A DNA stretch of 64,000 nt from Daejeonella sp. (lineage in GTDB: Bacteria > Bacteroidota > Bacteroidia > Sphingobacteriales > Sphingobacteriaceae). The translations under genes were made by a program, and so were the position numbers. Of this stretch, positions 49,501 to 58,673 are shown piece by piece. The notes beneath the pieces were generated by a model, which ran no database searches, had not been told where the DNA came from, and was given only the letters and a program-made list of their open reading frames with translations. Numbering within the stretch: position 1 is the first letter of the stretch; each line of letters starts with the position of its first letter. The stretch lies in the NCBI RefSeq assembly GCF_030695525.1, contig NZ_JAUYSS010000065.1:1-64000 (forward strand). Direction: 5' to 3'.

Positions 49501-49925
49501 ATAATTGGCGGAGCATCCTCAATAAGTGGAGTTATATCTGTAATCTTTGGCTGTTGAAAGAGTAGAGGTTTTCTTTTTACAATCACAATGTTGCCTCTGA
49601 TTGTATAATTCAAAGGTTGATCGGTGAAACAGCGGTTAAGTACACTTTCAATCGATGAGTTTTTGAACTTTACATCCACAGGTTTTGCTTCTTTCAGCAT
49701 CGTGGCGTCATACACAAATTCATATTTACTTTGGCTGCTAATTGACCAGAATACCTGTTCAAGAGTAGCATCTTTCTGAGATAAAGTGATCTTTTGAGCA
49801 TACCCTGCGGCGCTTGCCTGAAGTATGGTAAAGATCATTAAAACAATAGAAAGTTTCATAATCAGAAGTAGTTTATAGGCGGTGGAATATTGCACACTGC
49901 ATATCCTATGAGAAGGAATTTTCAT
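46575..49925 (-). CDS. SusC/RagA family TonB-linked outer-membrane transporter
   Basis: 1116 aa; STN, CarboxypepD-like, plug 'PLYVIDGVPLSGNVGMLNSDEVESMTILKGASAAALYG'. Confidence 0.95.
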   Translation of the reverse strand: MKIPSHRICSVQYSTAYKLLLIMKLSIVLMIFTILQASAAGYAQKITLSQKDATLEQVFWSISSQSKYEFVYDATMLKEAKPVDVKFKNSSIESVLNRCFTDQPLNYTIRGNIVIVKRKPLLFQQPKITDITPLIEDAPPIIIRGQVVDSKGESLPGVSVRVKGSALGTATDMQGNYSLNASDTDILVFSYIGYVAQEIAVNGRTTLNVTLREDLQILGEIVVTALGIEREAKSLTYAVQNIKGDKMNEAKETNLINSLQGKVAGVTITKDATGPGGDSKVLIRGNRSITNSNQPLYVIDGVPLSGNVGMLNSDEVESMTILKGASAAALYGSQGQNGAIIITTKRGKANQTVVNFISGLGLDQAAVLPELQYEYGQGDAGIYSSNSERSWGPKATGQMVTLWNGKSVPLTGQPDNLKNFFRTAQTYNNTLSVSGGGEKMQTYFSYGNTMAEGILTNNDLTRHNVDLKTDNTISSKLSISTKMSYIFEDVNNRPVPGGSGNYVLPSIFSAPTSIPLDEMKNFAYTDNTGTERQSYWLPGSSVLVNPYWALNRINYYQKRDRVLGLVSAKYEFNDWLNLQVRGSIDKTIQNNNRKVYADSYFSQVGSNFDYGTNRSQGINVDALLSFKRNLGNKFDVLGNFGASLQESKYESITGSANGLNKPNFFYMQNAKSPFFTTLDGRTPRVQSLYGTATFAYNNYLYLDVTARNDWSSALPAESQSYFYPSVGLSAIVSDMVKLPSWVSYGKASLTMANSGYGGTQYLDRNYYSVGIGGAIITPNIQSLGTYKPELTTSYEAGLDWKFFNNRVGMNFTYYNTQTKNQLLLIGLPAASLFDRKYINAGLIQNQGVELVANLSPIAGKNFRWDMGVNYSKNINKVKELTETIKSIVIGEGDNVYLIKVDEGSSYGDMYVRGWKEDAQGRKLVENDGTPILTDGLDQFVGNFNPDYMLGFSNEFSFKNLSMSFLIDHRQGGTVIGGTQALIDAYGHSKNSLLGREGGIVLDGYREDGTKNTTAVASQKYFGLIGGRYPSAGFYSYSSTNTRLREFILGYQLSDKLISKYRFIKSAKLSLVGRNLFFFKKAAPIDPEVTRGINGSGLEYAALPTSRNFGLNLKVSF

Positions 49926-50008
49926 ACATTTGTATTGTTTAGGTTTATAAGTTTGTCGATATCACGTTGTAAGCGGGTAAGCCTGAAACTGTCTTAATGA
50001 CAGATTTG

Positions 50009-50040
50009 AACCGGTGCGTTCGTAGCGCTCCGGTTTTTTT
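50009..50040 (+). terminator. + strand hairpin/T-run upstream of and opposite to susC 2
   Basis: AACCGGTGCG-TTCGTAG-CGCTCCGGTT followed by T-run; about 86 bp from the susC start. Confidence 0.7.
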
Positions 50041-50062
50041 ATTTACCCTTTTTAAGTAGGGA

Positions 50063-51208
50063 TTAAGGCATAACTATTATCCTCCTTTCTTTCCCCTGTG
50101 CATCTCCGGGAATAATTTTAAAATGTATTGAACCTGTTGATTCCAAAATCTCAAGTACCTCGGATACATTTCTGGTTCGGGATATTTTTGCGCCGAAAAC
50201 CTTTTCAGAAAAAGATCCCTGGTACTCCACTTTTAGGTTGTACCATCGGGATATCTGTCTCATAATACTTTGAATATCTTCGTTTTTGAACATAAAATAT
50301 CCGTCTTTCCAGGCTGTAACCTGACTGACATCAACAGTCGCTACATCTATGTCTCCATTCTTAATTCTTGTTTGTTGACCAGGTGTTATTATTTTGCTTT
50401 TATTTTCTTTAATAATTCTTACGGAACCCTCGATTAAAGTAGTATTCGTGCTTCCTTCATCGGGATATGCCATTATATTGAAATGAGTTCCCAAAACTTC
50501 AACTGTTTGGTTGCTATTTATGACTCTAAATGGCATTTTTCTGTTATGAGCAACTTCAAAATAGGCTTCTCCGCTTATTTCTACCCTTCGTTCATTGCCT
50601 GTAAATCTAACCGGGTAGCGTAAGGATGAAGCCGAGTTTAACCATACTTTACTTCCGTCAGGTAAGATTACCTGATATTGCCCGCCTGGAGGTGTTTCAA
50701 TCGTATTATACGAAAGTGATTGAGAAGAGTTTTCTGAATTCGAGATATTATAAACCAGTTGACCATCAGCTGTCTTGCTAATTTTTATACCGGATTGCTC
50801 AGCAAGCTGCCCATTTTTTGCATCTGTTAAACTGATTTTTCGACCGTCGGCTAAGGTTAAAGTAGCAATGTTGCCACCGGGGGAGATATCATTTTGTACC
50901 TCTGAAATAGCGTGTTTTGCATCAGAATTTTTTATATAGTCCTGATAAAACAATGTGCCTACTGAAATAATGAAGATAATGATTGCTGCAGATATGATTC
51001 GTGGCCAAAGGGTAGGTAGTTTGGATTTGCTGATATCAGCAATCATTTTCTGCCTGAATTCTTTTTTTGCAATTCTCAGGTCGGTTTCAGTAAGCTCAGT
51101 TAATTCGTCTTCATGCAAGTGATGAAACCATTTTTGCAGAAGTAGTTTTTCTTTCGGGTTACATTTTCCCGACCTGTATTTGTCAAGCAATTCCTTCGCT
51201 TCCTTCAT
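50063..51208 (-). CDS. FecR family anti-sigma factor
   Basis: 'TPPGGQYQVILPDGSKVWLNSASSLRYPVRFTGNERRVEISGEAYFEV'. Confidence 0.95.
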   Translation of the reverse strand: MKEAKELLDKYRSGKCNPKEKLLLQKWFHHLHEDELTELTETDLRIAKKEFRQKMIADISKSKLPTLWPRIISAAIIIFIISVGTLFYQDYIKNSDAKHAISEVQNDISPGGNIATLTLADGRKISLTDAKNGQLAEQSGIKISKTADGQLVYNISNSENSSQSLSYNTIETPPGGQYQVILPDGSKVWLNSASSLRYPVRFTGNERRVEISGEAYFEVAHNRKMPFRVINSNQTVEVLGTHFNIMAYPDEGSTNTTLIEGSVRIIKENKSKIITPGQQTRIKNGDIDVATVDVSQVTAWKDGYFMFKNEDIQSIMRQISRWYNLKVEYQGSFSEKVFGAKISRTRNVSEVLEILESTGSIHFKIIPGDAQGKERRIIVMP

Positions 51209-51333
51209 GAGCTTCCAAGACTTTATTCTCTTTATACTCCTAAGACGGCAAAGCCACTATCTGATAGGTATTGGGAATTGAAAAAAATATTAATATTGGT
51301 TGGACTCAGTAATATAGAAGAGTCAAACTAATT

Positions 51334-51918
51334 TTATAATTTATATAAAAGCAACATAATTAGGTATGTGATTAGCCCTAATCGCACACGAAGAATACGT
51401 AATGCTTTTTTAATCTGAGTTGATACGGTTTGCTCAGATATTTCCATGAGATGGGCTATTTCTTTATGTGTAAGTTTATCTTTCCTGCTTAGCTGAAACA
51501 CTTCTTTCATTCTAGGAGGAAGTGCCTTTATTTCTTTTTCGATCAGATTTTTTAAATCATTTTCCCGAATCAGAAAATCTGTTTGAATTCCTGCGTCATC
51601 TATGAAATTTTGTAATGATGCCAGGTACCTTGCTTCAACTTTTTTATGTGAAAATAGATCCAGGGCTTTGTTACGGACTGCCGTGAAAAGATAAGATGGA
51701 AGAGAAGTTTGCATTAAAAAATCAAAGCGCCTGATCCATAATGTGGTTAAAACCTCATGAATAATATCCTGTGCTTCCTGTTTATTACTCAGCTTTTTAT
51801 GAGCATAGATATAGAGCAGGCTATGGTAACGCTCGTAAATTTCGGTAAAAGCCCTTTCATCCCCTTCATGCAAAAGAGCTGTCAATTCCTTATCGGACAG
51901 TGTTTGATAATAAGACAT
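51334..51918 (-). CDS. ECF sigma-70 family RNA polymerase sigma factor
   Basis: 'FTEIYERYHSLLYIYAHKKLSNKQEAQDIIHEVLTTLW...LPPRMKEVFQLSRKDKLTHKEIAHLMEISEQTVSTQIKKALRILR'. Confidence 0.95.
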   Translation of the reverse strand: MSYYQTLSDKELTALLHEGDERAFTEIYERYHSLLYIYAHKKLSNKQEAQDIIHEVLTTLWIRRFDFLMQTSLPSYLFTAVRNKALDLFSHKKVEARYLASLQNFIDDAGIQTDFLIRENDLKNLIEKEIKALPPRMKEVFQLSRKDKLTHKEIAHLMEISEQTVSTQIKKALRILRVRLGLITYLIMLLLYKL

Positions 51919-52039
51919 TAGTACTATAGGTAGACGAGTATAGCGAAAGTCTAATATAGCAATTATGCAAAAATATTTACACAGTCGAACTAAGGAAAAT
52001 GAATATTTATGTTTTGGTCCTGAAAAACAGATTTCTAAT

Positions 52040-52969
52040 CTACCAAGTCCTCTCCTTCAACAACTCCTGCATTTCGGCCTGAGAATAGGGCAGTTTGCCG
52101 GGGTTTGCACTTATCCATTTCGCGAAATCAGCTTCTATTTCTGCTGTCCAGCGGTTATCGATCTGTCCGGAAGTATATTTTCCTTCTTTTAATCTGATCT
52201 GCCCGAATTCGTCCCTTACCAGAACCAGTTCTCCCACTTTCACTACTTTTTCGGCATGGTGGGGCGGAATAAAGGCTACACCATCAAGATATCCCAAAAC
52301 GATATCTCCCGGCAAAACAGTTACCGGTCCGATCCTGATGGCTACATTCACTCCTTTGAGCATCATTTCTGTCTGATGGGAAGGATGATCTCCCCTGATA
52401 AAAGAGGTGAAGCCCGGCATTGCCTCCAGATCCCTCAGGTCTCTCACCGTACCATTAAAAACGACCCCATTGCCTGATTTAGTCAGAATTGCTGTTGCAA
52501 GGTTACTTCCGATAATCGGGCCATCTACTACTTTCCCATAAGAATCAGCTACATAAACATCGCCTTTGCTAAGCATATCAATTGGCCAGGAAACCATATC
52601 GCCCACCCGTCCATCTGCTTTACCTTCTTTTTCAAGATGTTCTCTCACCTCAGGCCTGATGGGCATGTATTGTGCCGTTAATGCCCTTCCAACCAAAACC
52701 TCTCCGGCATGAATATTTTTCCAGTTCCCCTCATATTGGTGTAAATAACCTGCCGCTTTAAGTACTCCCCATGCCTGCTCCAGCGGGACTCTTTTCATTC
52801 GTTTAAGCAGGTCATCAGAAACTTTTGGCCTTCCGTCAGGAAAGCGTTCCCCTGTCCATTTCGGGGTTAATTCTATCATTTCCTGCCGGCTGATGGTTAG
52901 GTTTTGTGCATGAACTGATGTAGAAAGCAGTACTAATGCTGCAATGAGCTGTATTTTAAAAAATTTCAT
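52040..52969 (-). CDS. Exported RraA-like / HMG-aldolase-like family protein
   Basis: N-terminal signal 'MKFFKIQLIAALVLLSTSVHAQ'; 'GPIIGSNLATAILTKSGNGVVFNGTVRDLRDLEAM...VTVLPGDIVLGYLDGVAFIPP' RraA signature. Confidence 0.88.
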   Translation of the reverse strand: MKFFKIQLIAALVLLSTSVHAQNLTISRQEMIELTPKWTGERFPDGRPKVSDDLLKRMKRVPLEQAWGVLKAAGYLHQYEGNWKNIHAGEVLVGRALTAQYMPIRPEVREHLEKEGKADGRVGDMVSWPIDMLSKGDVYVADSYGKVVDGPIIGSNLATAILTKSGNGVVFNGTVRDLRDLEAMPGFTSFIRGDHPSHQTEMMLKGVNVAIRIGPVTVLPGDIVLGYLDGVAFIPPHHAEKVVKVGELVLVRDEFGQIRLKEGKYTSGQIDNRWTAEIEADFAKWISANPGKLPYSQAEMQELLKERTW

Positions 52970-52995
52970 AAATCAATATTTTAATCAATAATCAA

Positions 52996-55989
52996 TTATT
53001 TCAGTAATGTTTCAATCGTGTGGAGTTTGCCATTTTTGATTGTAGTTCTGATCTTCATTGCATCCTGAATTCTTTTTAAAGGATCACCATCTACAATGAT
53101 TAAATCGGCCAGTTTTCCTGTTTCGATACTGCCCAAATCCTTGTCAACCCCAACAACTTTTGCGGCCTGAATGGTTGCTGATTGCAAAGCCTTGAAAGGA
53201 GAGAGACCTGCATCAACATAAACCCATAGTTCTGAGTGCAAACTGCTTCCGAAAGGGGCAAAAGGTGCATCAGTACCTGCGGTAATGCTTCCGCCGGCAT
53301 CAGAGATCGCTTTGATTGTTTTCAGAAGTGCTTTATAGTTGGCATCGGCTTTTGGTGTTCTAAGGGAGTCAAACTTGTTGGTTTGTACATAAAGGCCTTG
53401 CAAAAATTCCGGAGTGAGGAATTTCCTGTTCCGTTCATCATTTAATAATTCATCGTACTGTTTAGCCAGCCTGAAATATCCTGTTCTTAAGCAGGCCGTT
53501 GGGGTGATATTGATCCCGGATTTAGCAACCAGTTGCACCACATCCTGATAGCTTCTGAAATTCGCATCAAGCAGCATTGAATAGCCTCTGCGGCTGGTAC
53601 CTGAGAGATGCTCAATAGCATCAACATTGTATTTTGTGGCGGGATAAAGTTCATGAGAAGAGAGAGGAATGCCTATTTCATGGGCACCTTCAGTAAGAAC
53701 CTTTTGAATAGAATCAGGCATCCTTACATAAGTCTTGATCAGGCTATAGCCCAATTTTTTGGCCCTTTCCAATTCCATTCTAATATGTTTGGCATCGGTT
53801 ACACTATTCTCCAGTCCGTAAGCTATACGGGAACCATCAGTTAATCCACCGGTAAAGAATAGTCTAGGTCCCGGACGAACACCGCTTTCCCAGGCTTCTT
53901 TGCGTTCCAGCGCATCATATGGATCTGCTCCCGGTTCCCTAACAGAAGTAATACCATAGGATAACCAGACATTGCCGAGTTTTATGCCTGTATTTGAACT
54001 TTGGTGCGTATGCATTTCGAAAAGTCCTGGCATTACCACCTTGTCTGATGCATCAATAATTTTAATCCCTGGCTTGGGATTCTGATGAGGTTTGATATCG
54101 CTGATTCGGTGCCCCTTAATATAGATATCCATATTTTCCTGGTACGTGCTATCCTTTCCATTAAATACTTTTCCAGCATGAATGATATATTCCTCTGTGG
54201 GGATTTCAGTCTTCCATTTAAGGTCAATTGCTATTTCCTTTACTTTACCACTAGCTACATCTATCTGTTTTAACCTATCAGTTGCGATATATACTATAGT
54301 TTTTGAATCTCCTGTCCAGCTCAGGTTATCAGCAAGCTCATCGGTTAGTTTTTTCTCTTTACCTGAAATTTCACCGTTTAAGTTTACCGCAATAGTCCAC
54401 AGTGTACCATCTTTGGTATAGGCAATGGTTTTTCCATCCGGCGACCAGGCAGGGCCATTCTGCACACGCATTCCAAGTGGTTTGGCAGAATCAGGTGAAA
54501 CCATTACTGCCGTATCTTTTTCAAGTGATACAAGCATGAAGTTATTGACACCTTCACGGAAACGGGTGGAATAAGCTTTTAAGGCCATCATGGCTACCGT
54601 CTTACCATCCGGTGACCAGGAAGGTTTGCTTGGTACCCAAAGTGATTTATTTGCCACTTTGATTTCACCGCTGGCCACATCGGCAATATGCAGAACGCCA
54701 TAGCCCCATTTCTTCATGTAGTTCTGGGTATAATAGGCAATTTTTTTACCATCAGGCGACCAGCTTGGGTAGGATACATCGTCCTTAATCTGTCCGGTAA
54801 GCAAGCGACTTTGATTGGTTTTAAGATCATGTAACCAAATGTTCATGATACCTCCCCGGTCAGAAATATAGGCGAGAGTATTGCCATCAGGCGACCAGTC
54901 AGGTTCCAGGTCTACAAATGAATCGTTGGTTAACTGGATGAGTTTACCGTCTATCTCCTGGATAAAAATATCTCCTTTGGCTGCAAAAGCTATTTTCTTT
55001 CCATCATCAGATACAACCGGACTTGCAATGCCTAAAGCTTTCTGATCTTCAGTATTGTCAAAATCATACTTTTTCTTTTTGTAAGGCTTTCGGTTAAGCG
55101 TAAAAGTGGCTTCAAAAGGAATAGTTTCAACCGATGATTGCCCGATTATCCTTTTCCTGATAAGCCCATCGGCTGTGTATATTAACTTATTGTCAGCAGT
55201 CCAGTTGATGCGGAAAGGGAACAGATCTTCCTCACCGGCAGATATTTGTTCAGTACTGCCATCACTCAGGTTAGCCAGCTGGATATAACTCGTATTTTTA
55301 TCATCAAAAAGCATTGATTTGCCGGTAAATGCTACATAGCTTATCTTGCTATCGTCATTATTCCAGGAAGGTGCAGCAATACGCATAGCTTCAGAAATCG
55401 CCAGTTTTTCTGCTCCGTTTTCAAGAATATAAATTCCGGATTCTGTTCTATTTGAAACAAATGCGATTTTGGTCCCGCTGGTTGAAAATGCAGGATTTGA
55501 ATCATTTGCCTGATCGGATGTGAGCTGCTTAAGTGTTTTGCTCGCAAGATCAATTTGCCAGATATCATAATTTCCGCTTCTGTCGGAAGAGAAGACGATC
55601 GATTTACCATCTGGTGACCAATCAGGTTCCCTGTTATCCGATGTTCCCGAAGTTAATTGTGTTAAGCCTGAGCCATCCTTGTTGATTGTCCAGATATGAT
55701 AAGTTCCATCCCGGTAGGAGTGAAAGACAATTTTTTCGCCGTCAGGCGACCATGCAGGTTCCTGGGAATCTCCCATTTCATCGGTTACGCTTATTGCTTT
55801 TCCGCCTTCAACCGGGATTGTCCAGATTGTGCCTTGTAAAGCCATTGCCAATGTTGAATTGTCGGGTGACAGGGCAACAGCCATATTGGTGCCTTCTGAA
55901 ACCGTTACATCAATTGCATTATTTTTGCAGGATGTAATGACAAAATTGAATAAAATAGCACAGCTCAGGAATAAGATTTTTTGTTTCAT
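52996..55989 (-). CDS. TolB-like propeller plus amidohydrolase fusion lipoprotein
   Basis: Repeated 'DWSPDGKSIVFSSDRSGNYDIW' blades; C-terminal 'KVVMPGLFEMHTHQSSN...TAGTDAPFAPFG...DLGSIETGKLADLIIVDGDPL'. Start chosen at MKQKILFLSC. Confidence 0.9.
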   Translation of the reverse strand: MKQKILFLSCAILFNFVITSCKNNAIDVTVSEGTNMAVALSPDNSTLAMALQGTIWTIPVEGGKAISVTDEMGDSQEPAWSPDGEKIVFHSYRDGTYHIWTINKDGSGLTQLTSGTSDNREPDWSPDGKSIVFSSDRSGNYDIWQIDLASKTLKQLTSDQANDSNPAFSTSGTKIAFVSNRTESGIYILENGAEKLAISEAMRIAAPSWNNDDSKISYVAFTGKSMLFDDKNTSYIQLANLSDGSTEQISAGEEDLFPFRINWTADNKLIYTADGLIRKRIIGQSSVETIPFEATFTLNRKPYKKKKYDFDNTEDQKALGIASPVVSDDGKKIAFAAKGDIFIQEIDGKLIQLTNDSFVDLEPDWSPDGNTLAYISDRGGIMNIWLHDLKTNQSRLLTGQIKDDVSYPSWSPDGKKIAYYTQNYMKKWGYGVLHIADVASGEIKVANKSLWVPSKPSWSPDGKTVAMMALKAYSTRFREGVNNFMLVSLEKDTAVMVSPDSAKPLGMRVQNGPAWSPDGKTIAYTKDGTLWTIAVNLNGEISGKEKKLTDELADNLSWTGDSKTIVYIATDRLKQIDVASGKVKEIAIDLKWKTEIPTEEYIIHAGKVFNGKDSTYQENMDIYIKGHRISDIKPHQNPKPGIKIIDASDKVVMPGLFEMHTHQSSNTGIKLGNVWLSYGITSVREPGADPYDALERKEAWESGVRPGPRLFFTGGLTDGSRIAYGLENSVTDAKHIRMELERAKKLGYSLIKTYVRMPDSIQKVLTEGAHEIGIPLSSHELYPATKYNVDAIEHLSGTSRRGYSMLLDANFRSYQDVVQLVAKSGINITPTACLRTGYFRLAKQYDELLNDERNRKFLTPEFLQGLYVQTNKFDSLRTPKADANYKALLKTIKAISDAGGSITAGTDAPFAPFGSSLHSELWVYVDAGLSPFKALQSATIQAAKVVGVDKDLGSIETGKLADLIIVDGDPLKRIQDAMKIRTTIKNGKLHTIETLLK

Positions 55990-56062
55990 CGGATTATTCG
56001 GGTTAATTTCAGAAAAAAATATATTGATCAATCATATTATTAAATAGCTATAAATCAATTAA

Positions 56063-57115
56063 TTAGGATTTGGCTTTAGCGAGCACAGACTGCATACTTA
56101 CAGACCTGCCTCCCTGCCTTTTACTTTCATCAGCAGCTTCCATAAATACATGGATTGCGAGGGTTTCTTCCATACTTACCGGACTAATACCGTTTTTGAA
56201 GAATTTTAGCATGTCAATAACCAGCGGACGGTGTCCAACATCATTGAAAGAACCTGCGGGCAGGATCTCATTTAAGCCGTAGGCTACTCCACTGTGGGTA
56301 ACTTTCCCTTTTCGGATTCCCCTGTAGGTACCGATTCGGTCATTGTCCCAGATTCCAACTACGTGATCCGTATTTAGAGTATGTTTGCGTTGTACGGTAT
56401 GACATTCTTTGCCCATAATCGTGAATAGAATTTCAATTCCGTGAATTCCATACCAGTAAAAATCAGGGTGAGTAGGCTCAAGGGGACATCCACTATAAGA
56501 ATCTCCACCCATAATAGCACCTATTTCTCCATTCCGGGCAGCCTGCGCACCTTTTAAATATCGTGTTGGTGATGAGGAAAAAATCGGACTATTGTATTTT
56601 TTTGCAGCGTCCATAATGGTAATTACATCCTTTAAAGAGGCTGCAAAAGGTTTGTTGATAAAAAGAGGTTTACCTGCTTTAATCACCTCCATTGCTTGTT
56701 CAACGCGCGGATGGCCATCAAAAGTCATCAGCATAACTGCATCTACCCCGGATAGCAAAGCCTGAATTGAGTCTACCAGTTCGACGCCATTTTCCTTCAT
56801 TTTCCCAACATAAGTTGGGATTTGTTTTATACTCGATTCTATTTTTTTGCTTCCATAAGGATAGGCGGCGACAACCTTGAATCCTTCAAATGAGCTATCC
56901 CACACTGGTTGTACCACATCATATCCCGGGCCAGGGATATTGTTAATATGACTGATAATCATGGTTACCTGAGATGTGTCGAGTCCGATTATTCCAATTC
57001 TGGTAATTTTTTGTGATTGATTATTACCCAAAACCTGAATCGGATTTATTGAGGCTAAGCCTGCTCCTGCAATTGCAAGACCAGAAAGGAATTTCCGCCT
57101 GTCTATATTTTTCAT
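56063..57115 (-). CDS. Tat-exported Gfo/Idh/MocA family oxidoreductase
   Basis: 'DRRKFLSGLAIAGAGLA' Tat signal; 'ITRIGIIGLDTSQ' N-terminal Rossmann; 'GKPLFINKPFAASLKD' motif. Confidence 0.87.
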   Translation of the reverse strand: MKNIDRRKFLSGLAIAGAGLASINPIQVLGNNQSQKITRIGIIGLDTSQVTMIISHINNIPGPGYDVVQPVWDSSFEGFKVVAAYPYGSKKIESSIKQIPTYVGKMKENGVELVDSIQALLSGVDAVMLMTFDGHPRVEQAMEVIKAGKPLFINKPFAASLKDVITIMDAAKKYNSPIFSSSPTRYLKGAQAARNGEIGAIMGGDSYSGCPLEPTHPDFYWYGIHGIEILFTIMGKECHTVQRKHTLNTDHVVGIWDNDRIGTYRGIRKGKVTHSGVAYGLNEILPAGSFNDVGHRPLVIDMLKFFKNGISPVSMEETLAIHVFMEAADESKRQGGRSVSMQSVLAKAKS

Positions 57116-57184
57116 GTTTTATTAATTGAACTTATCGCGACCTGAGTTTATAATGATGCTGGAAGCCGGAGGAATCTTGCCAAA

Positions 57185-57223
57185 ATTTCGGGGAGGGGGA
57201 TTTCAAACTCCCCTCCCCGAAAT
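57185..57223 (-). terminator. Perfect 14-bp stem-loop downstream of the aminotransferase
   Basis: ATTTCGGGGAGGGG-GATTTCAAACT-CCCCTCCCCGAAAT followed by TTTT on the minus strand. Confidence 0.75.
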
Positions 57224-57230
57224 GGTTTTA

Positions 57231-58514
57231 TTATGAAAGTATACTGAGCAGTTTGTCAATATCTTCCTGGTTATTATAAATTGATGGGGAAATTCTTAGT
57301 TTATTTCCGAACCGCATAGCCACATGAATCTTAGCCGCACGCAATTTCTTCATCGTTTCATCCGGGTCTTTTGCCAGAAATACAATAATCGGGCTCTCAT
57401 TTCCCTCCGGAGTGATCGAAGTATAACCAATTTTAGGCATTTCTGTCGCCAGACGGTCGGTTAAGGTTCTGACATAATTGCGAATGTTGTCTACTCCCAA
57501 TGCGTGGATATATTTCAGTGAGGTAATTGCACATGTAACCCCTTCGTAGGATGGATAACTAACTTCATATATGCGCGGACCGGTACCCGGAGTAAAACTA
57601 ATCTCAGGCAAGGCAGGGTCCGGAGTATCAGTCCATGGTGCATAATTATATTTTATACCTCCATTATGGTGAGTGGTACGAACCACGGTATCCTGCAGGT
57701 CTTTACGAACATACATAAACCCAAACCCTTTACTACCCATGAGCCATTTGAAGGTTGAACAGGCAGCAAGGTCGATTCCCATTGCTTTAACATCAACCGG
57801 CACAGCACCAACACCCTGAATGAAATCGACATAGAGCACCGCCCCATTGGCATGGGCCAGGTCACTGATGGCCTTGACATCTTTTACCAAAAATCCATTC
57901 ACATTGGAAACCAGAGTGATGGCTACCAGTTTTGTGTTTTTGTCAATAACCCCTTCAAAGTCTTTCACATCAAAACGCCAGTCATTATGTTTAATGATTT
58001 TCACTTTTAAACCATCACGCTGTTCACGCATTTTGTAACTGTAGAGACTGGCAGAATAGTGAAGGTCTGTGGTTACTACATTGCCCCCTTTGAAATCCAT
58101 TCCATTCAGGATATTGTTTTCAGCTTCAACAGTAGTTCGGGCAAAGGAGATCTCGTCATTATCTGCATTGATCAATTTTGCAAAACTATCTTTACATTCC
58201 TGTCTGGTTTCTGAATAAAGGGGCCACCAGGGTTCTCCAACTTCGTTCTTCGCCCATTCTGCATAACGATGTAAAGCCGCTGCAGTGTAAATATTGATTG
58301 GGTGGGTGGAGGCATTATCCATGTATATCTCCTCTTTCACCCTCGGAAAATCCGCTCTGATTTTTGTAAAATCCGGCGAACTGCCGGTAATATGAGAGGG
58401 CATTACATCCGGATCGACGGAACTGTTTTCCGGTTTGCATGAACTCAGGGAACCCAGTCCGATGGTGCTAACACCCACTCCAGCCAGGGATTTTAAAAAG
58501 GTTGATCTTTCCAT
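57231..58514 (-). CDS. Exported class-V aminotransferase family PLP enzyme (cysteine desulfurase/isopenicillin N epimerase-like)
   Basis: 'IYMDNASTHPI', 'VLYVDFIQGVGAVPVDVKAMGIDLAACSTFKWLMGSKGFGFMYV' (PLP lysine); N-terminal 'GVSTIGLGSLSSCKPEN' lipobox. Confidence 0.88.
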   Translation of the reverse strand: MERSTFLKSLAGVGVSTIGLGSLSSCKPENSSVDPDVMPSHITGSSPDFTKIRADFPRVKEEIYMDNASTHPINIYTAAALHRYAEWAKNEVGEPWWPLYSETRQECKDSFAKLINADNDEISFARTTVEAENNILNGMDFKGGNVVTTDLHYSASLYSYKMREQRDGLKVKIIKHNDWRFDVKDFEGVIDKNTKLVAITLVSNVNGFLVKDVKAISDLAHANGAVLYVDFIQGVGAVPVDVKAMGIDLAACSTFKWLMGSKGFGFMYVRKDLQDTVVRTTHHNGGIKYNYAPWTDTPDPALPEISFTPGTGPRIYEVSYPSYEGVTCAITSLKYIHALGVDNIRNYVRTLTDRLATEMPKIGYTSITPEGNESPIIVFLAKDPDETMKKLRAAKIHVAMRFGNKLRISPSIYNNQEDIDKLLSILS

Positions 58515-58614
58515 TTTTGTTTTATGTTTAATTAATTCTGTAGACAGTTTATCAAATCTATTGTGTCAGAGCTTATTATCCTGCTACTTTCATTTGGATT
58601 TACAATACTATCTT

Positions 58615-58644
58615 CTATCAGGCGTATCATAATACACCTGATAG
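58615..58644. terminator. 13-bp stem-loop downstream of susD 3
   Basis: CTATCAGGCGTAT-CATA-ATACACCTGATAG. Confidence 0.55.
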
Positions 58645-58673
58645 AAAACAATCTGGCTTAATACTTAATTGTA

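Noticed and set aside
52095-55937. Multiple + strand ORFs (60-93 aa) opposite the RraA-like and TolB/amidohydrolase genes
   Set aside because: Antisense shadows of long confident CDS; no conserved motifs.
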